Origin: Gnetum montanum
Lineage: Eukaryota > Streptophyta > Gnetopsida > Gnetales > Gnetaceae
Length of the DNA stretch: 64,000 nt
Assembly (NCBI GenBank): GCA_015680685.1
Contig: MNCI01026517.1
Coordinates: forward strand, 164,430-228,429
Reading direction: 5' to 3'
The translations under genes and the position numbers were made by a program. The notes beneath the pieces are model-generated. The model was not told the DNA's origin. It saw only the letters and a program-made list of their open reading frames with translations, and made no database searches. Shown piece by piece: positions 44,975 to 57,600 of the stretch. Position 1 is the first letter of the stretch, and each line of letters begins with the position of its first letter.

Positions 44975-47085
44975 TGTAGCATCTGAAAATGTTAATGGCT
45001 AGAACACCGAGAGGTTGCTAGGTGCATAGCCTACCCTTGAGTCTCTAGGAGGGTGATGTTGGGGAAAATAGAAATGGGGCACCCTAAGTAGTGTAGTTGA
45101 TCAATCAAGGACTTACGTGGTGTCAAATAACCATTTGTAGATAATGATTTTTAAGCATCACGTATAAGAGTTCAACATAAGTAGGCATACAACATTATAA
45201 TAGTGAGAAAATATGAAGATACATGCATATGAAAATACAAAGAAATAGACACACTAACAATTTAAAATACTGCAAAAAAGAATGAAATGCGAGTGTGAGT
45301 CAAGGAATGCACCACCCCAAGATTGGGGGACATGAGTTTTGGTTGAATGATGTGTACAATTCGTGTGCAGCATAGACAGAAATAGCTAGGCAGTAGGGCA
45401 ATATGGTCATGCTTTCTAGAGTGTTGTAGAAATGGTGTTGATAGGCATGAAGAAATGCATGTTTTTTGGTCTGAGAGTTGCTACGCTATGCCTGGTCAGG
45501 TGTCAAATTCAAGCATGGGAGTGGAACAAGGATTTGGAAGACTAATGTTGAAATTTTCCGCTCATATCCCAGAGTCGACTGCAAAAGCCAACCCTTAGAA
45601 TGTTGTTTATTGGGGTATGTATAGATCCATGGTTGGGGAGAGATGTGGTTTGGATGTCATGTGTCCTGGGTCCCATGTAGCATGAATGTGGATGTGTCAC
45701 ATGGTGGTCTACACTCAAAGTGTGGTGCTAAACTGATGTGCTACTCTGAATGGAACAAGAACAGGAACCACAAATCTGCCAGGTTATGACCATATTGCCT
45801 ATACCACATGTGTCAGAATGTAAAGCATCCCCTTGTTTTACAAAAAATTCCTACAAAAAATGCAAAGTGGAGCTTGCACTCCAAGACTACGTCTTCCTTC
45901 CTCTTCCAAGTAGGGTCAATCATAGGGACAACTTTTCAAGATCAACAAGGGGTGCAAAAAAAAAGAAAACTACTTATCTTGGCTATTGAGGAGATTCCTA
46001 AGTAGAAATGATCATCAATGATGAGTTCTAGAGCTTCTAGAGATGTCCTGAGGCTTCTTCTCAAGTGTTACACTCTCTACATTGTGTAGCATAGCGGAGT
46101 AGCATAGACACTGGCCTGCTACACTATGCTACGCTGCACAGCATAGCAGACCTTTAGTAATAAATTTTGTTAAAAAATAAAAATACCACTCTGAGACCCA
46201 ACAAGGCAAGAAACTTCAAAAATTGACAATCATTCCTTTCATGTCAAAAGATCTTGAGACCTCTTGGTTTCATTCTTGAGACACTTTTGACCTTGATATC
46301 TCTACTATGCTATGCTATGCTATGCAGCATAGCACAACATAGCACCTGATTTTTGATGAATTTTAAATTAACCTATAATGCTTTGCCATGGGACCTTGGT
46401 CATGTTCTGAGGGTGGAGTGGTACAACTATCCTTGAAGGTTGAAGAATGGTCAAGTGCATTTTTCATGTCAAAAAAACTTGAGGGAAGATTTTGTGGACG
46501 TTGGCACCTCACTACACTGTGCAATGTATCATAATGTAGCATCCAAATTAGGATGAATTTCATGAAGATTGCCTTATTTTTCCATGTCATGCTAGGATAG
46601 GCATCCTTGGAGGCCAAATAATTTCTCAAATGCCCCTTCTATGTTTGGTTGAATACTTGGGAATGTTTTAGCACCACATGGCCTGCTACGCTCTCTACAC
46701 TATGTAGCGTAGCGTAGCATAACAGGTCAAAACTAGAAAATTTGCTCAACTATTTTGTGCATCCTAAACACTTTTTATTGCTCCTAACCTAGCACTTGGA
46801 TGGACTAGCAACCTGAATGGCCCAGAGGATAGAAAATATGTCGAATTATTTAGTCCATCCTCAATGTCCTTTTTGTGGAAACTGGTCATGGACATGGATG
46901 CTACGTTGACTATGCTGAGGGGCATAGTAGATAGAATCAGAAAAAACTTTGTAGGTTTTTGGCCTTTCATGGTGCCATGTGATGTGGCCCATCATGATAC
47001 CAAATTTGGAGAGATTTTTCCTAGGTCTCAATGCTTGGACAAATCTGGCATTCAGTCACAACAGCCCAAAATTGATGGTGTTTCA
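44975..47085 (-). repeat. E3 3' LTR
   Basis: Plus-strand ends are TGTAGCATCTG and GATGGTGTTTCA. U5 block ACACCGAGAGGTTGCTAGGT, pre-TATA block (45650-45675) and a weak TATA (about 45613-45625) are on the minus strand. Five palindromes lie near 46110, 46320, 46515, 46695 and 46905. The same order is seen in the 5' LTR, with about 90 percent identity by eye in the segment 45845-45950. The frames at 45750-46005 and 46363-47103 are not genes. Confidence 0.9.
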
Positions 47086-47157
47086 TTGGCCCCTATTTGT
47101 TGATGTCTAGAGGATTTTCTCGAGAGACATCAACAAAGAGTATGAAACACCATGATG
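47070..47157. repeat. Palindrome at the E3 PPT / 3' LTR junction
   Basis: Left arm 47070-47108 (ATTGATGGTGTTTCATTGG..TTGTTGATGTCT) pairs with right arm 47123-47157 (AGACATCAACAAAG..TGAAACACCATG). On the minus strand the left arm is the polypurine tract plus the LTR start. Confidence 0.8.
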
Positions 47158-48639
47158 AATATAACACCAACACCATTCATCAGTGTCTACTTAGATGATG
47201 CTTTGTTGTGCTTGAGAGTGCCAGGAAAGTGAAGTATGATAGAGAATAGGGGACAAGTTTGAGGAGATTGGGTTAAGGAAAAAGTGTAGGATGTGATGCC
47301 ACAAGAACCATTTCCATAGTGCAATCCCTTGTCATAGTGCTTATGAGGATGTTAGCATGCATGGGTGTCATTTCCCTTTGGATTTCAACCTCTCATCGGA
47401 GTTCTTAGAGATGGTTGATCCAAGGGTAAGACAGTTGCAAAGTGGCGACTATGCCATTTGACTTTGGCACTTGTCTCATCTAATTTCCTTTTCATTTTCT
47501 TTTCTTCGTTCTCTTCTTTTTGCTTGCTTCTTCTCTTTTTTTTTGTTCTTTTTTTCTTGTTTCTTTTTCCAAGAAAATTACACACCCATATCCATTTGAA
47601 GGCAACCATGTCATTGTTGTAGGATAGGTGTTTCCTCCCCACGATGAGTTGTGTTACATCCATGTAGGGCTTTGACCTACCTATAGAGGCTTCCCAATGG
47701 ACAAGTTGCATTACATCTATCATGGGCCTAGTGGATAACCACAAGAAATGGTTTCATGTGCATTAGAGAAGCTTATGAGGGGATGTTGGAAATTGTGAAG
47801 GGAGAAAATAGATGTTAGGTTGGTTGAAAGGATGTGGGGATATGCACTCTAAAGTAGCTAGGCTAGTTGAAGTGGGTACTTTGGAACAATGTAGTGTCTT
47901 GCTTCCATTGTAAAATGCATTCTTGATTGATGCCATCCTAGCCTTATCTTGCGAAAATAATAGAAAGAGAACTAGAAAAAATGATCATCATGTGAAATGA
48001 AGATGAAGTTTGGTTTGATTAGGACATTGCAAAAGCTGCGAATGTGCAATGTCCAAAGTAGGAAGCCCAATGTAGGCAATGGCGATGGTAGGTTGAGAAA
48101 ACTCTAGCAGCCACATTGGAAGTGAGCACTGAAGAGGCTAGGAAATATGATGATGTAGGTGCTCAAGAATTCCCACCATAGGTAAGAGCTAAGAAATTTA
48201 GCTGCAGGGTGGGAAGCCTAGTTGTTGAATGTTTTTCTAGACTCATATGATGATGAGGGCTGGAGGGTGATGACATTGTGGCTGGGCCACAAATATTGTT
48301 GGGACTCTAGTGGGAGGTGCTAACAAAGAGAGATATGACCAATATGATTGACAATGGTTGTGGTAGCTCTAAAAGGTTAGCAAGATATCAAATGACATCT
48401 CCGGAAGATCAGCAAGATGCCAAGGACGACGACATTGCAAATGTCATAGAGGATGTTTCCTTAATGTCATGAATTTTATTCTAGAACTGCAATGCCCCAC
48501 CGTACCTTACTTGAGAGGTTTGGGTAGGCAACGGAAGATGGAAAACATTCTCACCTTTTTGTTTCACAAGGTCACATGTGTTGAACCAGAGAGGTTGCCT
48601 TGCGAACCCATTTTTAGATCTTAGTAGACCATTAGATGT
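47158..48639 (-). other. E3 3' untranslated region with purine tract
   Basis: No gene is supported. 47478-47575 is a pyrimidine run, so a long purine tract on the element strand; it gives the 119-codon frame at 47385-47744 a spurious Lys/Glu-rich end. 47620-47745 matches the E1c 3' UTR. 47760-48640 shows no recognisable content. Confidence 0.55.
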
Positions 48640-49015
48640 GCTAGCTTAATGGTTTAATGTCCCAGCAGATCATGGTCCCTATTTAAGGTCTAGGTAGACC
48701 ATGCTATGATAGTTTAAAGTCCTAGAAAACTATGATGTGCTAGTTTAAGGTCCTAGGAAACCTCTGTGCTAGTTTAACGTCATTGTTTAAGGTCGTAGAA
48801 AACCATTCTATGGGTGCTAGTTTCATGTCATGGTCCAAAGACATGTTGTTCTAGTTTAATGTCATAGTGGATGATCTGTGCTAGTTTTACATCATAACAG
48901 ATAGTCTATGCTAGTTTTACATCATAGCAGATGATCTATGCTAGTTTTACATCATAGTAGATGATCTATGCTAGTTTTACATCATAGCAAACAATCTGCT
49001 TACCTTGCTTTATAT
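48640..49015 (-). repeat. Repeats after E3 integrase
   Basis: About nine units, on the element strand (A)TCATCTGCTATGATGTAAAA plus CTAGCATAG. The last four on the right are nearly identical, units of about 34 bp. The design equals that at 15045-15375. Confidence 0.85.
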
Positions 49016-49199
49016 CCACCATGACATTGCATGTTAGGCATAGTAGGCTTTCAGGTACAGATGATTGATAAGATTTTGGAACTCATTTCCATCTAAGTTA
49101 GTAGCTTGAATGCTCCATTCTCATATGACTTTGTGAGTAAAGAGGGCCTTTGTCAGTTGGCTGAGAATTTGTTCACAGGCTCACGAACGGCATTGAGGA

Positions 49200-52100
49200 C
49201 TAGATCCCCTTTTTTTATCGAACATTGGTATAGATTGTAATGATGTTTTTTCCATTGCTTTTCTTGATACCACTTAATACAGTTAATAATTTGGATGCAC
49301 TCTTATGTTGTAGAGTTAAAGTTAGCAATTCTTGACTCATTGTTTTGAGCCTCATCCATAAAGTTTGAGAGGATGATTCAGAGTGACAAGACCTACAATT
49401 CAAGAGGTAACACCTCTTTAGATTTGTATACAAGACTATATGGGGTCTTACCTATAGTTGCTCTACATGTTGTGCAATAAGCCCATAGCACATAGAGGAG
49501 TTGCTCATACCATCATCACTTGCTACTACTAAGCATATTTTTTAGGAGGTTGATAATGACCTTATTAGTGGCTTCTACTTGGCCATTTACTTGAGGATAA
49601 TATGGAAATGAGAAAGAATGTTTAATGCCAAGGTTTTTGCAAAAGGCTTTATTTTTGCACTACTAAATTGGGGTTTTTTGTCTATAACAATAGTCATAGA
49701 AGGCCAAACTTAGTTACTATACTGTCCAAGATGAATTTGCAAAGCTATTGAGATGTGGTCTTCCTAAGGGAAAGAGCTTCCACCCACTTGGTGAAGTACT
49801 CAGCTGTAGTTATATTGAAACTATGCCTTATGGAAGACTTGGGTGTTATGGGCCCTATGATGTCTAGTCCCCAACATTGAAAAGACCATGTGATTTTTCT
49901 GGTATATAACTTGGTAGGTTATACATGTATGAGGTTCCCATGGTGTTGACATACATCACATGTTCTAACCTTAGAGATGCAATCACACTCCATATGAGGC
50001 CAGTAGTAGCCCAGTTGCCTAATTTTTTCCTCCATAGCTCTGAGAGCTATGTGCCCTCCACACAGTCCCTCATGGACTTGATCAAAAAAAATTTGTGCTT
50101 CATCCCCACTAACACAAGCTAGAAATATCCCATCATAAGATCGTCAGCATAAAGCATTGCCTCCTACAAGAACATACTACCATGCTCGTTTCCATACTAT
50201 GTCCTTTTGTCCAAGTGTTAGGCTGTGTGGAGGCTCACCATGTTGGAGGCATGTCTTAGCATAGTCATACCATTCTCAGGCATGTGCTGCACTTATAGAC
50301 ATGATGCTTACTATGTGAATGATAGGGTCAGTGCATCTCACTATCAAAGCAGGCAACGTAGCAAACATATGTGGTGGCATGCTTCAAGCTAATGTGGCTA
50401 ATGCATCATCTATGGTGTTTTCATTGTGGGGTACATATTGCACATCTAGAGTTGCAAACTACTTTAGTAAGTATTTCACCAAATCACAGTAAGGCTACAA
50501 ATGTTATGCCTTGTAGGTGTAGACCTCTGTGACTTAGTTAATGACTAATTATGAATTGCTAGATTTTTGATTCCTAACTCTCAAGCTACCAAAATGCCCA
50601 TAAGGAGACCCTCATTTTTTGCTACATTATTTGTGCAAATAAATTTGAAGTGATATGCGAAGGGTTGGATCTCTCTAGAGGAAAATTTGAGAACAACAGT
50701 GGCACTACCACCTTGTGGTGTTGAGGCACCGTCAAAATGTAGAGTGGCTTCGAAATTTGCAGGTGCTGGGATAATGCTACTAACTTTGTTTTTTGGAAAT
50801 TCAGGTTCTATTATTTCTTGGTCATCAGTGGGTGAAGCCGTAAGTTGTGTAGCTATCGCTTGACCCTTTGTAGATGACTGCACTACGTAGTGTAGGTCAA
50901 ATTCTGCAGTTATAGCTTTCCACTAGGCTATCCTACTACTTTCATATGTATTGGTTGTAATGGACCTAAGTATGTTATTTTTTCAAATGATATTTACATG
51001 GTTACGAAACAAATAATGAGTCCATTTTTTAAGCACGAATACTAAAGCAAGGTAATTTTTTTCTACATCATTATATTTTGCTTCATAAGCTATCAACACA
51101 TTACTCAGGTAGTAGACAAGAATTTCAAAATCATCACCCCTATTTTAATAGAGCAAGAAAACAATGGACGTGTCTAAAGTGGCAAGATAAATGTAAAAAG
51201 GCTTATCTCTTTGTGGAGGGTAAATGGTAGGAAGATGAAGAAGTTCCTTTTTTAAGTTGTCAAATACTTCCTATCATTGCTTTGTCCATTCAAAGTTAAC
51301 TCCTTTTTTAAGCAAGTGTTTCATTGGATGTAATTTATCTATTAGCCTTGCAATAAACCTTCATATGAATTGTACCATTCCTTGCAACTTCCTTAAGGTT
51401 TGTAGGTGGTACTAAGTTAACAATGGCTTTAACATTATCGAGATCTACACATATCCCCATTTCTAACACTACAAAGCCTAGCATGTGTCTAGTTTTGACT
51501 TTGAAGACACATTTCTTGGGATTGAGTTGGAGGTCATGCCTACGACAACATTGAAGGACTAGGTTCAGGTCATTTGCATGATTAGGAGCTTTTTTAGATT
51601 TAACCGCTATATCATCAACATAATCATTTAGCCATTCAAAAATATAGTCACTAAAAATGTAAGTTATTACTCATTGATATGTTGCTTCAACATCTTTTAG
51701 CCCAAAGGGCATCATTGTGTAACAGAAGGTTCCCCAAGCGATCATGAAGATAGTGGTCAGTTGATGTTCTAGGTTTATGCAGATTTGATTCTATCCTGAG
51801 AATCCATCCATGAAGGATAGTAAGGCATGGTCAACTATAGTATCAACAATTTGGTCAATACTGAGCAACGGGAAATCATCCTTAATGGTTGTCTTATTCA
51901 AATCTTGTAAGTCTATACAGATTCATATGCTACCAGTTTTCTTGGGGACAACGATGATGTTTAATACCCAATCTGCATAATCAACTTTCCAGATGAACCC
52001 AGCTTGATAAATATTGGTGATTTTGTCATGCATAGCTAATGCAATTTCTAGTTTGATTTTGCCAGCCTTTTGTTTGACTAGTTTGATGCATGAATCTAGG

Positions 52101-52500
52101 ATGATATTGTATTGTATTATGCATGGGTCTAAGCCTAGCATATCTTCACATGATGATGCAAACACTTTGATATTATCATTGATGAGTTTAGAGATATTTT
52201 GTTGAACCTATGGGTCTAGTAGAGATCTAAATTTTAATGTTCTCACCTTGCCTCTAGATGTAGTCATGGAAATTTTGATAAGTGGATCCTCAGTTACATC
52301 ACTGGCTTCTAAGTTTAAGGCTTGGACTAGATGTTCGAGCTAGTCCAAGGATGTTTCTAAGGATGCTATGTTGGTGTTATAAGGGGTTGGTTCGAAGTCT
52401 ACAATCTCTATGTTCAAGTGTCTCATAAATCTTCCATGGGATCTTGTCAGAATTAAGGGAAAATAAAGATCATTGTGCATAGCCATTTTTCCAAGCACTC
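49200..52500 (-). pseudogene. pol: E3 pol: RT, RNase H, aRNase H, integrase (decayed)
   Basis: Frame begins after the acceptor at 52501 with KMAMHNDLYFPLIL. RT: DYADWVLNIIVVPKK, SIRICIDLQDLN, SFMDGFSG, and an intact YVDD at about 51612-51627. The Ty3-type RNase H is badly broken. The archaeal-type RNase H shows LHFDGAST with PQGGSATVV and REIQPFAYHF (50640-50760). Integrase: QVHEGLCGGHIALRAMEEKI, KVRTCDVCQHH (both finger Cys kept), GLDIIGP, then frameshifts past FGL. Its C-terminal end is not clear. Around 49215-49433 only shadows of the integrase tail remain. Confidence 0.88.
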
Positions 52501-52520
52501 CTGCAGAAATAAGCAAAACA
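52501..52520 (-). promoter_or_regulatory. Predicted 3' splice site before E3 RT
   Basis: Minus strand: TTTTGTTTTGCTTATTTCTGCAG then GAGTGCTTGG. The best preserved of the three equivalent acceptors, with a strong polypyrimidine tract. Confidence 0.58.
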
Positions 52521-52589
52521 AAAAGACATCAAGTGATACCTACTTAACATAGCAACATAAAGTGAAATGTATGCAAGGTAATTATGCAA

Positions 52590-52765
52590 TGTTACAAAAT
52601 TGCTAGTTTAAGTTCTTAGTGGACTATGACCATGCAAAACTATATTTCAAAATTGCCAATTTAAGGTCTTAGTGGACCATCACTATCATTATAGTGTAAA
52701 GGGAACTCCAAAATTGCTAGTTTAAGGTGATAGTAGACCATCACTATGATTATAGAATGAGGGGT
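52590..52765 (-). repeat. GGTC stem-loop repeats before E3 pol
   Basis: Four units, on the element strand TGGTCCACTAAGACCTTAAA then TTGGCAATTTTG and similar. Matches 31440-32010 in E2. Confidence 0.78.
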
Positions 52766-52804
52766 TGAATCAAATATTAAACATTTTTTTTACATCTATG
52801 TGCT

Positions 52805-52965
52805 ATGTTGTAGGGAAAATGGGATGTCCCATGTTACATGTGGGACATGGAGCATTTCGTGTTATGTGCAGGACATAGGACATTCTATGTTACATGTGGG
52901 ACATGGGGCATCCCATGTTACATGTGGGACATGGGGCATCCCATGTTACATGTGGGACAAAGGAA
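52805..52965 (+). repeat. Palindromic tandem repeat upstream of the E3 antisense promoter
   Basis: Four to five units of about 30 bp: GGGACATGGGGCATCCCATG then TTACATGT. Each unit is rich in self-complementary GGGACAT/ATGTCCC words. It lies about 40 bp before the TATA box of the antisense gene. The frame at 52800-53075 is a product of the repeat. Confidence 0.82.
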
Positions 52966-53002
52966 ATCTCAAAAAAGTAACATGTCCTATAAACTTGAAG
53001 GG

Positions 53003-53010
53003 TATAAATA
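53003..53010 (+). promoter_or_regulatory. TATA box of the E3 antisense gene
   Basis: GGTATAAATAGG, a canonical plant TATA, about 170 bp upstream of the conserved first-exon motif (PMWMKGSA). Position equals that of the TATA sequences in E1 and E2. Confidence 0.6.
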
Positions 53011-53258
53011 GGAATTTACCCATAGTAAACCTATCATTTTCACTGTCAAAGCTAATAGCCCAAAGTGTAGCATGATTCAAACAAAAAGCATAGCAATTGC
53101 AGCATAACAACCAATGGGCCCATGTTTGACATCAAGACAATGGTGTGTAGGAGTGATCGTAGACATGAAGGTCTTACCAATGTGGATGAAGGGGAGTGCA
53201 CCTTGCGACAGCTCCCTAGACCATGGATTGAAGAATGGTAGTAGGCACTATTGGCCCA

Positions 53259-54217
53259 GTAAGCCGCTATGCTACCTTTGGTCATGTTGCGCATTTATTT
53301 TTGTTATTCTTATTTTGTTTTTATTTTTGAGTAAATATTGTTTCCACTATCTCCACCATGGCTATTACACCCTAGCTTCCATAACTACTACAACCACTAT
53401 ATCATGTCTATTTCTACCATGGTGGTAGCTACCACCACAGCTATGCAATGGCTATTACTATTGCTATTATAGCTACTACCATGGCTGTGACATTGTGAAT
53501 GTGGCCACCATTACTGCAAGTGGGGAGATGTAGCTATATTTTTTTTGGATGAGGGCTTGTAGTGTTTTGGGTAATGTAGCATGCATGGGAATTTTTTTTC
53601 TTACGCTCCACTTGATGGAACAAGATAGGGGCTTCACAAACGTTGTGTTTTTCTTTACACCATATTTCCTTTGATAGCATAATTGATAGGTTATTTCACA
53701 TTTTTGGTGCTTGTTATGCTACATGGGATGTAGTTGCTACGCTGCACATAATGTAGCCACTATGATACATGGGGCATAGCCACTACACTATGCATGATAT
53801 AGCCACAATGCTACACCAGGCGTAACTACTATGTTGTGTGTGATGTAGCTGCCATGGTGCATAGGGCGTAGTCACTACGTTGTGCATGATGCAGTCAGTA
53901 CATTGCACGGGGCATAATCACTATGCTGTGTGTGATGCAACCACTACGCTACATGTGTGGGACGTAGTCGCTACACTGCTACGCTACATGTGTAGGGCAT
54001 AGCCGCTACACTACTATGCTACAAGTGATGCAACTGGTACTCTGTGGGATGAATACTTGGGAAAATTTTGATTCGCTTGATAGTACCATGATTGTAATGT
54101 CTCATACTTAGAAAAATTTTTATACAAGGGGCTACTATGCCATAGAGTAGTGTAACTGACACTTAGAAAAAAATTTCAAACAATTTTGTAAACTACTAGT
54201 TTTGTTGTGCCATGCAG
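53259..54217 (+). repeat. Repeat-rich first intron of the E3 antisense gene
   Basis: GTAAGC donor at 53259 and GCCATGCAG acceptor at 54217, 959 bp. From 53700 to 54020 it is packed with GCTACGCTAC/ATGTAGC words, the vocabulary of the LTR palindromes. The segment 53340-53540 has trinucleotide-like (TAC/CAC) runs. Confidence 0.58.
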
Positions 54218-54221
54218 CGTT

Positions 54222-54649
54222 ATGTTAAAACCAATCTTCATTGTAATCAAGTTAGTAGGGGTTCTAAGTTTCCTAAGTACCCCTATGGCTAATGTCCCCC
54301 CTTCCCATGCATGAGTAAGGGACAAGGTGATTTGGTTTTGAGAAGGCATGCAAGAATTTTTGGAGTTCCTACAATGTCATTTAGTGTAATAGTATGGTCA
54401 CACCTGTCAACTAAGATAGCGAGTGTTCTGGTTCAAATGTTATTGCCTAGGGAAAATAGAGGCATCTTGAGATTCATGACCAAAAAATCCACTGAAAAAG
54501 AAGGGTTAGGGGGCTCAAGTCAACATCCTAACTTGGATTTGGGCCATGCTTGAATTTAAGTGCTATCATAAGTACAACACATTGTTCATCGCTCGCCATA
54601 TGGGCACCTTCTTTTAGAACCCACCTTGGATTGTCTACTATGCTAGCAG
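54222..54649 (+). pseudogene. E3 HAD-like exon (FCP1/NIF-like, catalytic residues replaced)
   Basis: Motif I reads IVIKLVGVL: the nucleophile Asp position is Lys (54249-54251), as in E1, and Glu in E2. The motif IV equivalent reads TLFIARHMG, where the family has TLLIDDSPYK, followed by the family-typical NPPW. Between them, FLEFL and VIVWSHLSTKIASVLVQMLL keep the FL.F..F.V.VWS pattern. The shared replacement in diverged copies says that the captured domain had already lost catalysis in their ancestor. Confidence 0.62.
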
Positions 54650-57600
54650 GTGAGTCCTATGAAGATACTTATACATGTTATATCATTTAGCTTGTATATA
54701 TTGGAATTCTTATTCTATTCTATGGGTTTTTAGATTTGTGATTAACAAGGATGGCCTCCATGATAAAGAGGGGGCATTAGCATTGGCTCAAATAGCCCTA
54801 CAAGAGTTTTCTTCTACTGAGAATGTGCATGTCAAGGTCATAGAACAACTTGGGGCCAACTTTAAAACCTATCCAACCAAATACACTAAGTTCTATCTAA
54901 AGTTTGAGGATCTCAGGTGGTTCGATGGTGAATGGACATCTCATTGAGTACCCACCATAGAAGAATTTCTAGTGAAAATACCACCATTCTCCACACCATT
55001 CACCCCAGGTGAGTTAGGTTATGTGTTTATTGTCATGTGCTCTTGATTGATTGATTTTATTATTTTTTTGGCTAATTTTATTGTTGATTATTATAGTGGT
55101 AACCAAGTCCAAGGAGGTTATGGTAATCATCTTGGGACATAATGAATCCAACCTCTTCTTTAAGTATGATAACGTTGATGAATCACAACGTTAGCTATGC
55201 AATGGGGCTCCAGTCACAATAGTTTATAAGGTCTAGGAGGTTGGACTCATGGACCTCTTTCTGGTAGTAAATCCCAGCATTCCACCTATGAAAATCCTTG
55301 TCCTTTTCGATTCTTTTATAGAAAGTGCTAACCACTTTTGCATGCGAGTCTATAATGTGTGATTGGTGTTTGAAATTACTAAAAACCTTTTTTTAGATCT
55401 TTTTGGCACCCCTTCTGATGGTTTACCTATGGGAGAGAAGATTGGCAAAGATGTAAACCATCGAGGGGACATAGAAGAATAACTGGGGATGAACAAAGAT
55501 CACAAGGGAAGTTACATGAACAAGGTTAAGTTAGAGGTAGCCCAAAAAATTTACCCTATCTTCTAAGCTCATTCCTTTCCCAAGCTATTATTCCAAGGAA
55601 ATATTCTTGGGGTAGAGTAGGCCTAGATCATGAGAGGTGTAATGGAAGAGGGAACATGTTATAATTGGGCTAAATACCTTTTAGAAGGCTTGCAGTCTAA
55701 AATTGTTAGGCTTCATGAAAAACTTGACAAACATTTCAATGTGCATTTTGCTTTTTTTATAGCTTTTCTATTATGGTTTGCCAAATTCTTGATGGTCTGG
55801 GAGAATGGGATCTGGGTGTTATAGGATTGTACCCAAATATTCAAGCCATGGATCTACCAGGTATTTGGCACCACTCGATCTCAGGACCTTCCTAAAGCTA
55901 TTGAGGAGTCGTTTTCAATGATGATGAAGGATCAGGTGGGATCATCTTTTCAAGAACAAGATAGCCTTGGAGAGGCCCACCCCAATAACATGGCAACACA
56001 ATGAGGGGGACATGCCTTATTTTGGAAACAGTGAAGTCAAAGTTCCAACTTAAGAAGCTTCATCTTGTAGAGGAGCCTCCATGTATAAGCAAGGAAAGGG
56101 GCAAAATATTACAAATCAAAGTTTGTAGTGTGCAATCTACGCTTGTTGGTGAGTATTCCTTAGCTATCTTTCTCATTGATTTTTTCTTTTTCATGCACAA
56201 GTTGGGCTAGCATCTTAAACTTTCCTTATGTTTCATAGATGAAGAAGAGGTTTTTTCTCTTGAGGCAAAGGCCCCTACTATGGGAGAAGAGGGGGAGGCC
56301 CTTGCTACAGAGGAGGAGACCCTTACCACAAAGGAAGAAGCCCCTACCCCAAATGAACATTTTGCATATTGTTCCCCAGAACCCAAAGGGCACATGATAG
56401 TTGAATATGCTACCATACTTTTAAGGTAGTTTGAGGAAGAAGGGCTATAGTTTGAGGCTTATGAGTTTGAAGATTTTTTTGATAGTGTGCTGATGGACGA
56501 TCCCCTGACTCTCACCCCTTAGGGTTTGTTGGGTAGGAGCTTTGCACTATCATTTAGGTTACTTCTCACTTTCCCTTTTCTCTTCTTCACAATGCTAACA
56601 TGCTTTATTACACAATAGGCACTACTTCTACTAAGGATCCTGAGTCTTCCTCTTCATTTAATCTATAGCCATGGATAGAAACCCCAAATAAATTTACTTT
56701 CATGGAAGGGGTAGTTGATGATATGATTAACCACTTAAGGAAAATCGACCCCGAGATAGGTGCATTTGAATGACAACATTTTCTCTCTATGTTATTCTTT
56801 TTTTTCCATCATTTTATAATTAATGCTTCCTTATGCTTAACATAATAGCTTCTCAACTTAAGTGAGACCCAAAATAGGTAGTTGAAGTGAATGTTGTGCA
56901 TGAACTCCCTCTAGAGGTAACCAAGGTGACTCATCATGTATACGGGGAGGCAAGAAAATGTGTGCTATACTGATCACAATTCTTTTCGGAGTGTAGAAGT
57001 GTTAATGAAGATCTATGGAAAAGCGTCTAGAAACTTGAAAAAGAGAAAGTAATTCAAGAAGTTGAGCAAGGAGATTTGTAGCCAAGGAATGAGTTCTTAA
57101 TGGCTCATAACACTTCTTATGGTAGTTGGCGTATGGACGTAATCAATTATGCTAGATACTAGTCAATTGTACGAGGAAAAAATGAGGCTACCTACAAAGT
57201 AATTGAATAATATTTGCAAATGGATATGTTGGCCAAGAAGAATTAGGATTGGAAGGATTACACTGCCAAAGTATATGAGTGGGGATAAGTACAAAAGAAC
57301 CACAAACACATGTATAAGATGGAATGTGCTGCCTATTGCCAAAAATACCAAGATGCATCTATAGAATGGCATACTCATGAGCTGTTTCTCAATGTAATTG
57401 GCGCTACCTAAGCCTACAATAAATTTTCCAAGCATGTAGTGGTGAGTGAATCTCCTAAGAGAGAGATGACCTTTCCTTCTGGGGAGACCACCACTACCAC
57501 CATTTCCCTAGGGCCACCTACCTCGATGACTATGAAAAAAGAAAAGATTATGGTAGCTATTACTCTAGGAGAAGAGGATTGGGCCAATTTAATGGAGGAA

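Noticed and set aside
47385-47744. 119-codon minus-strand ORF with a Lys/Glu-rich end
   Set aside because: The charged end is the translation of a purine tract in the 3' UTR; the matching region in E1c has no such frame.
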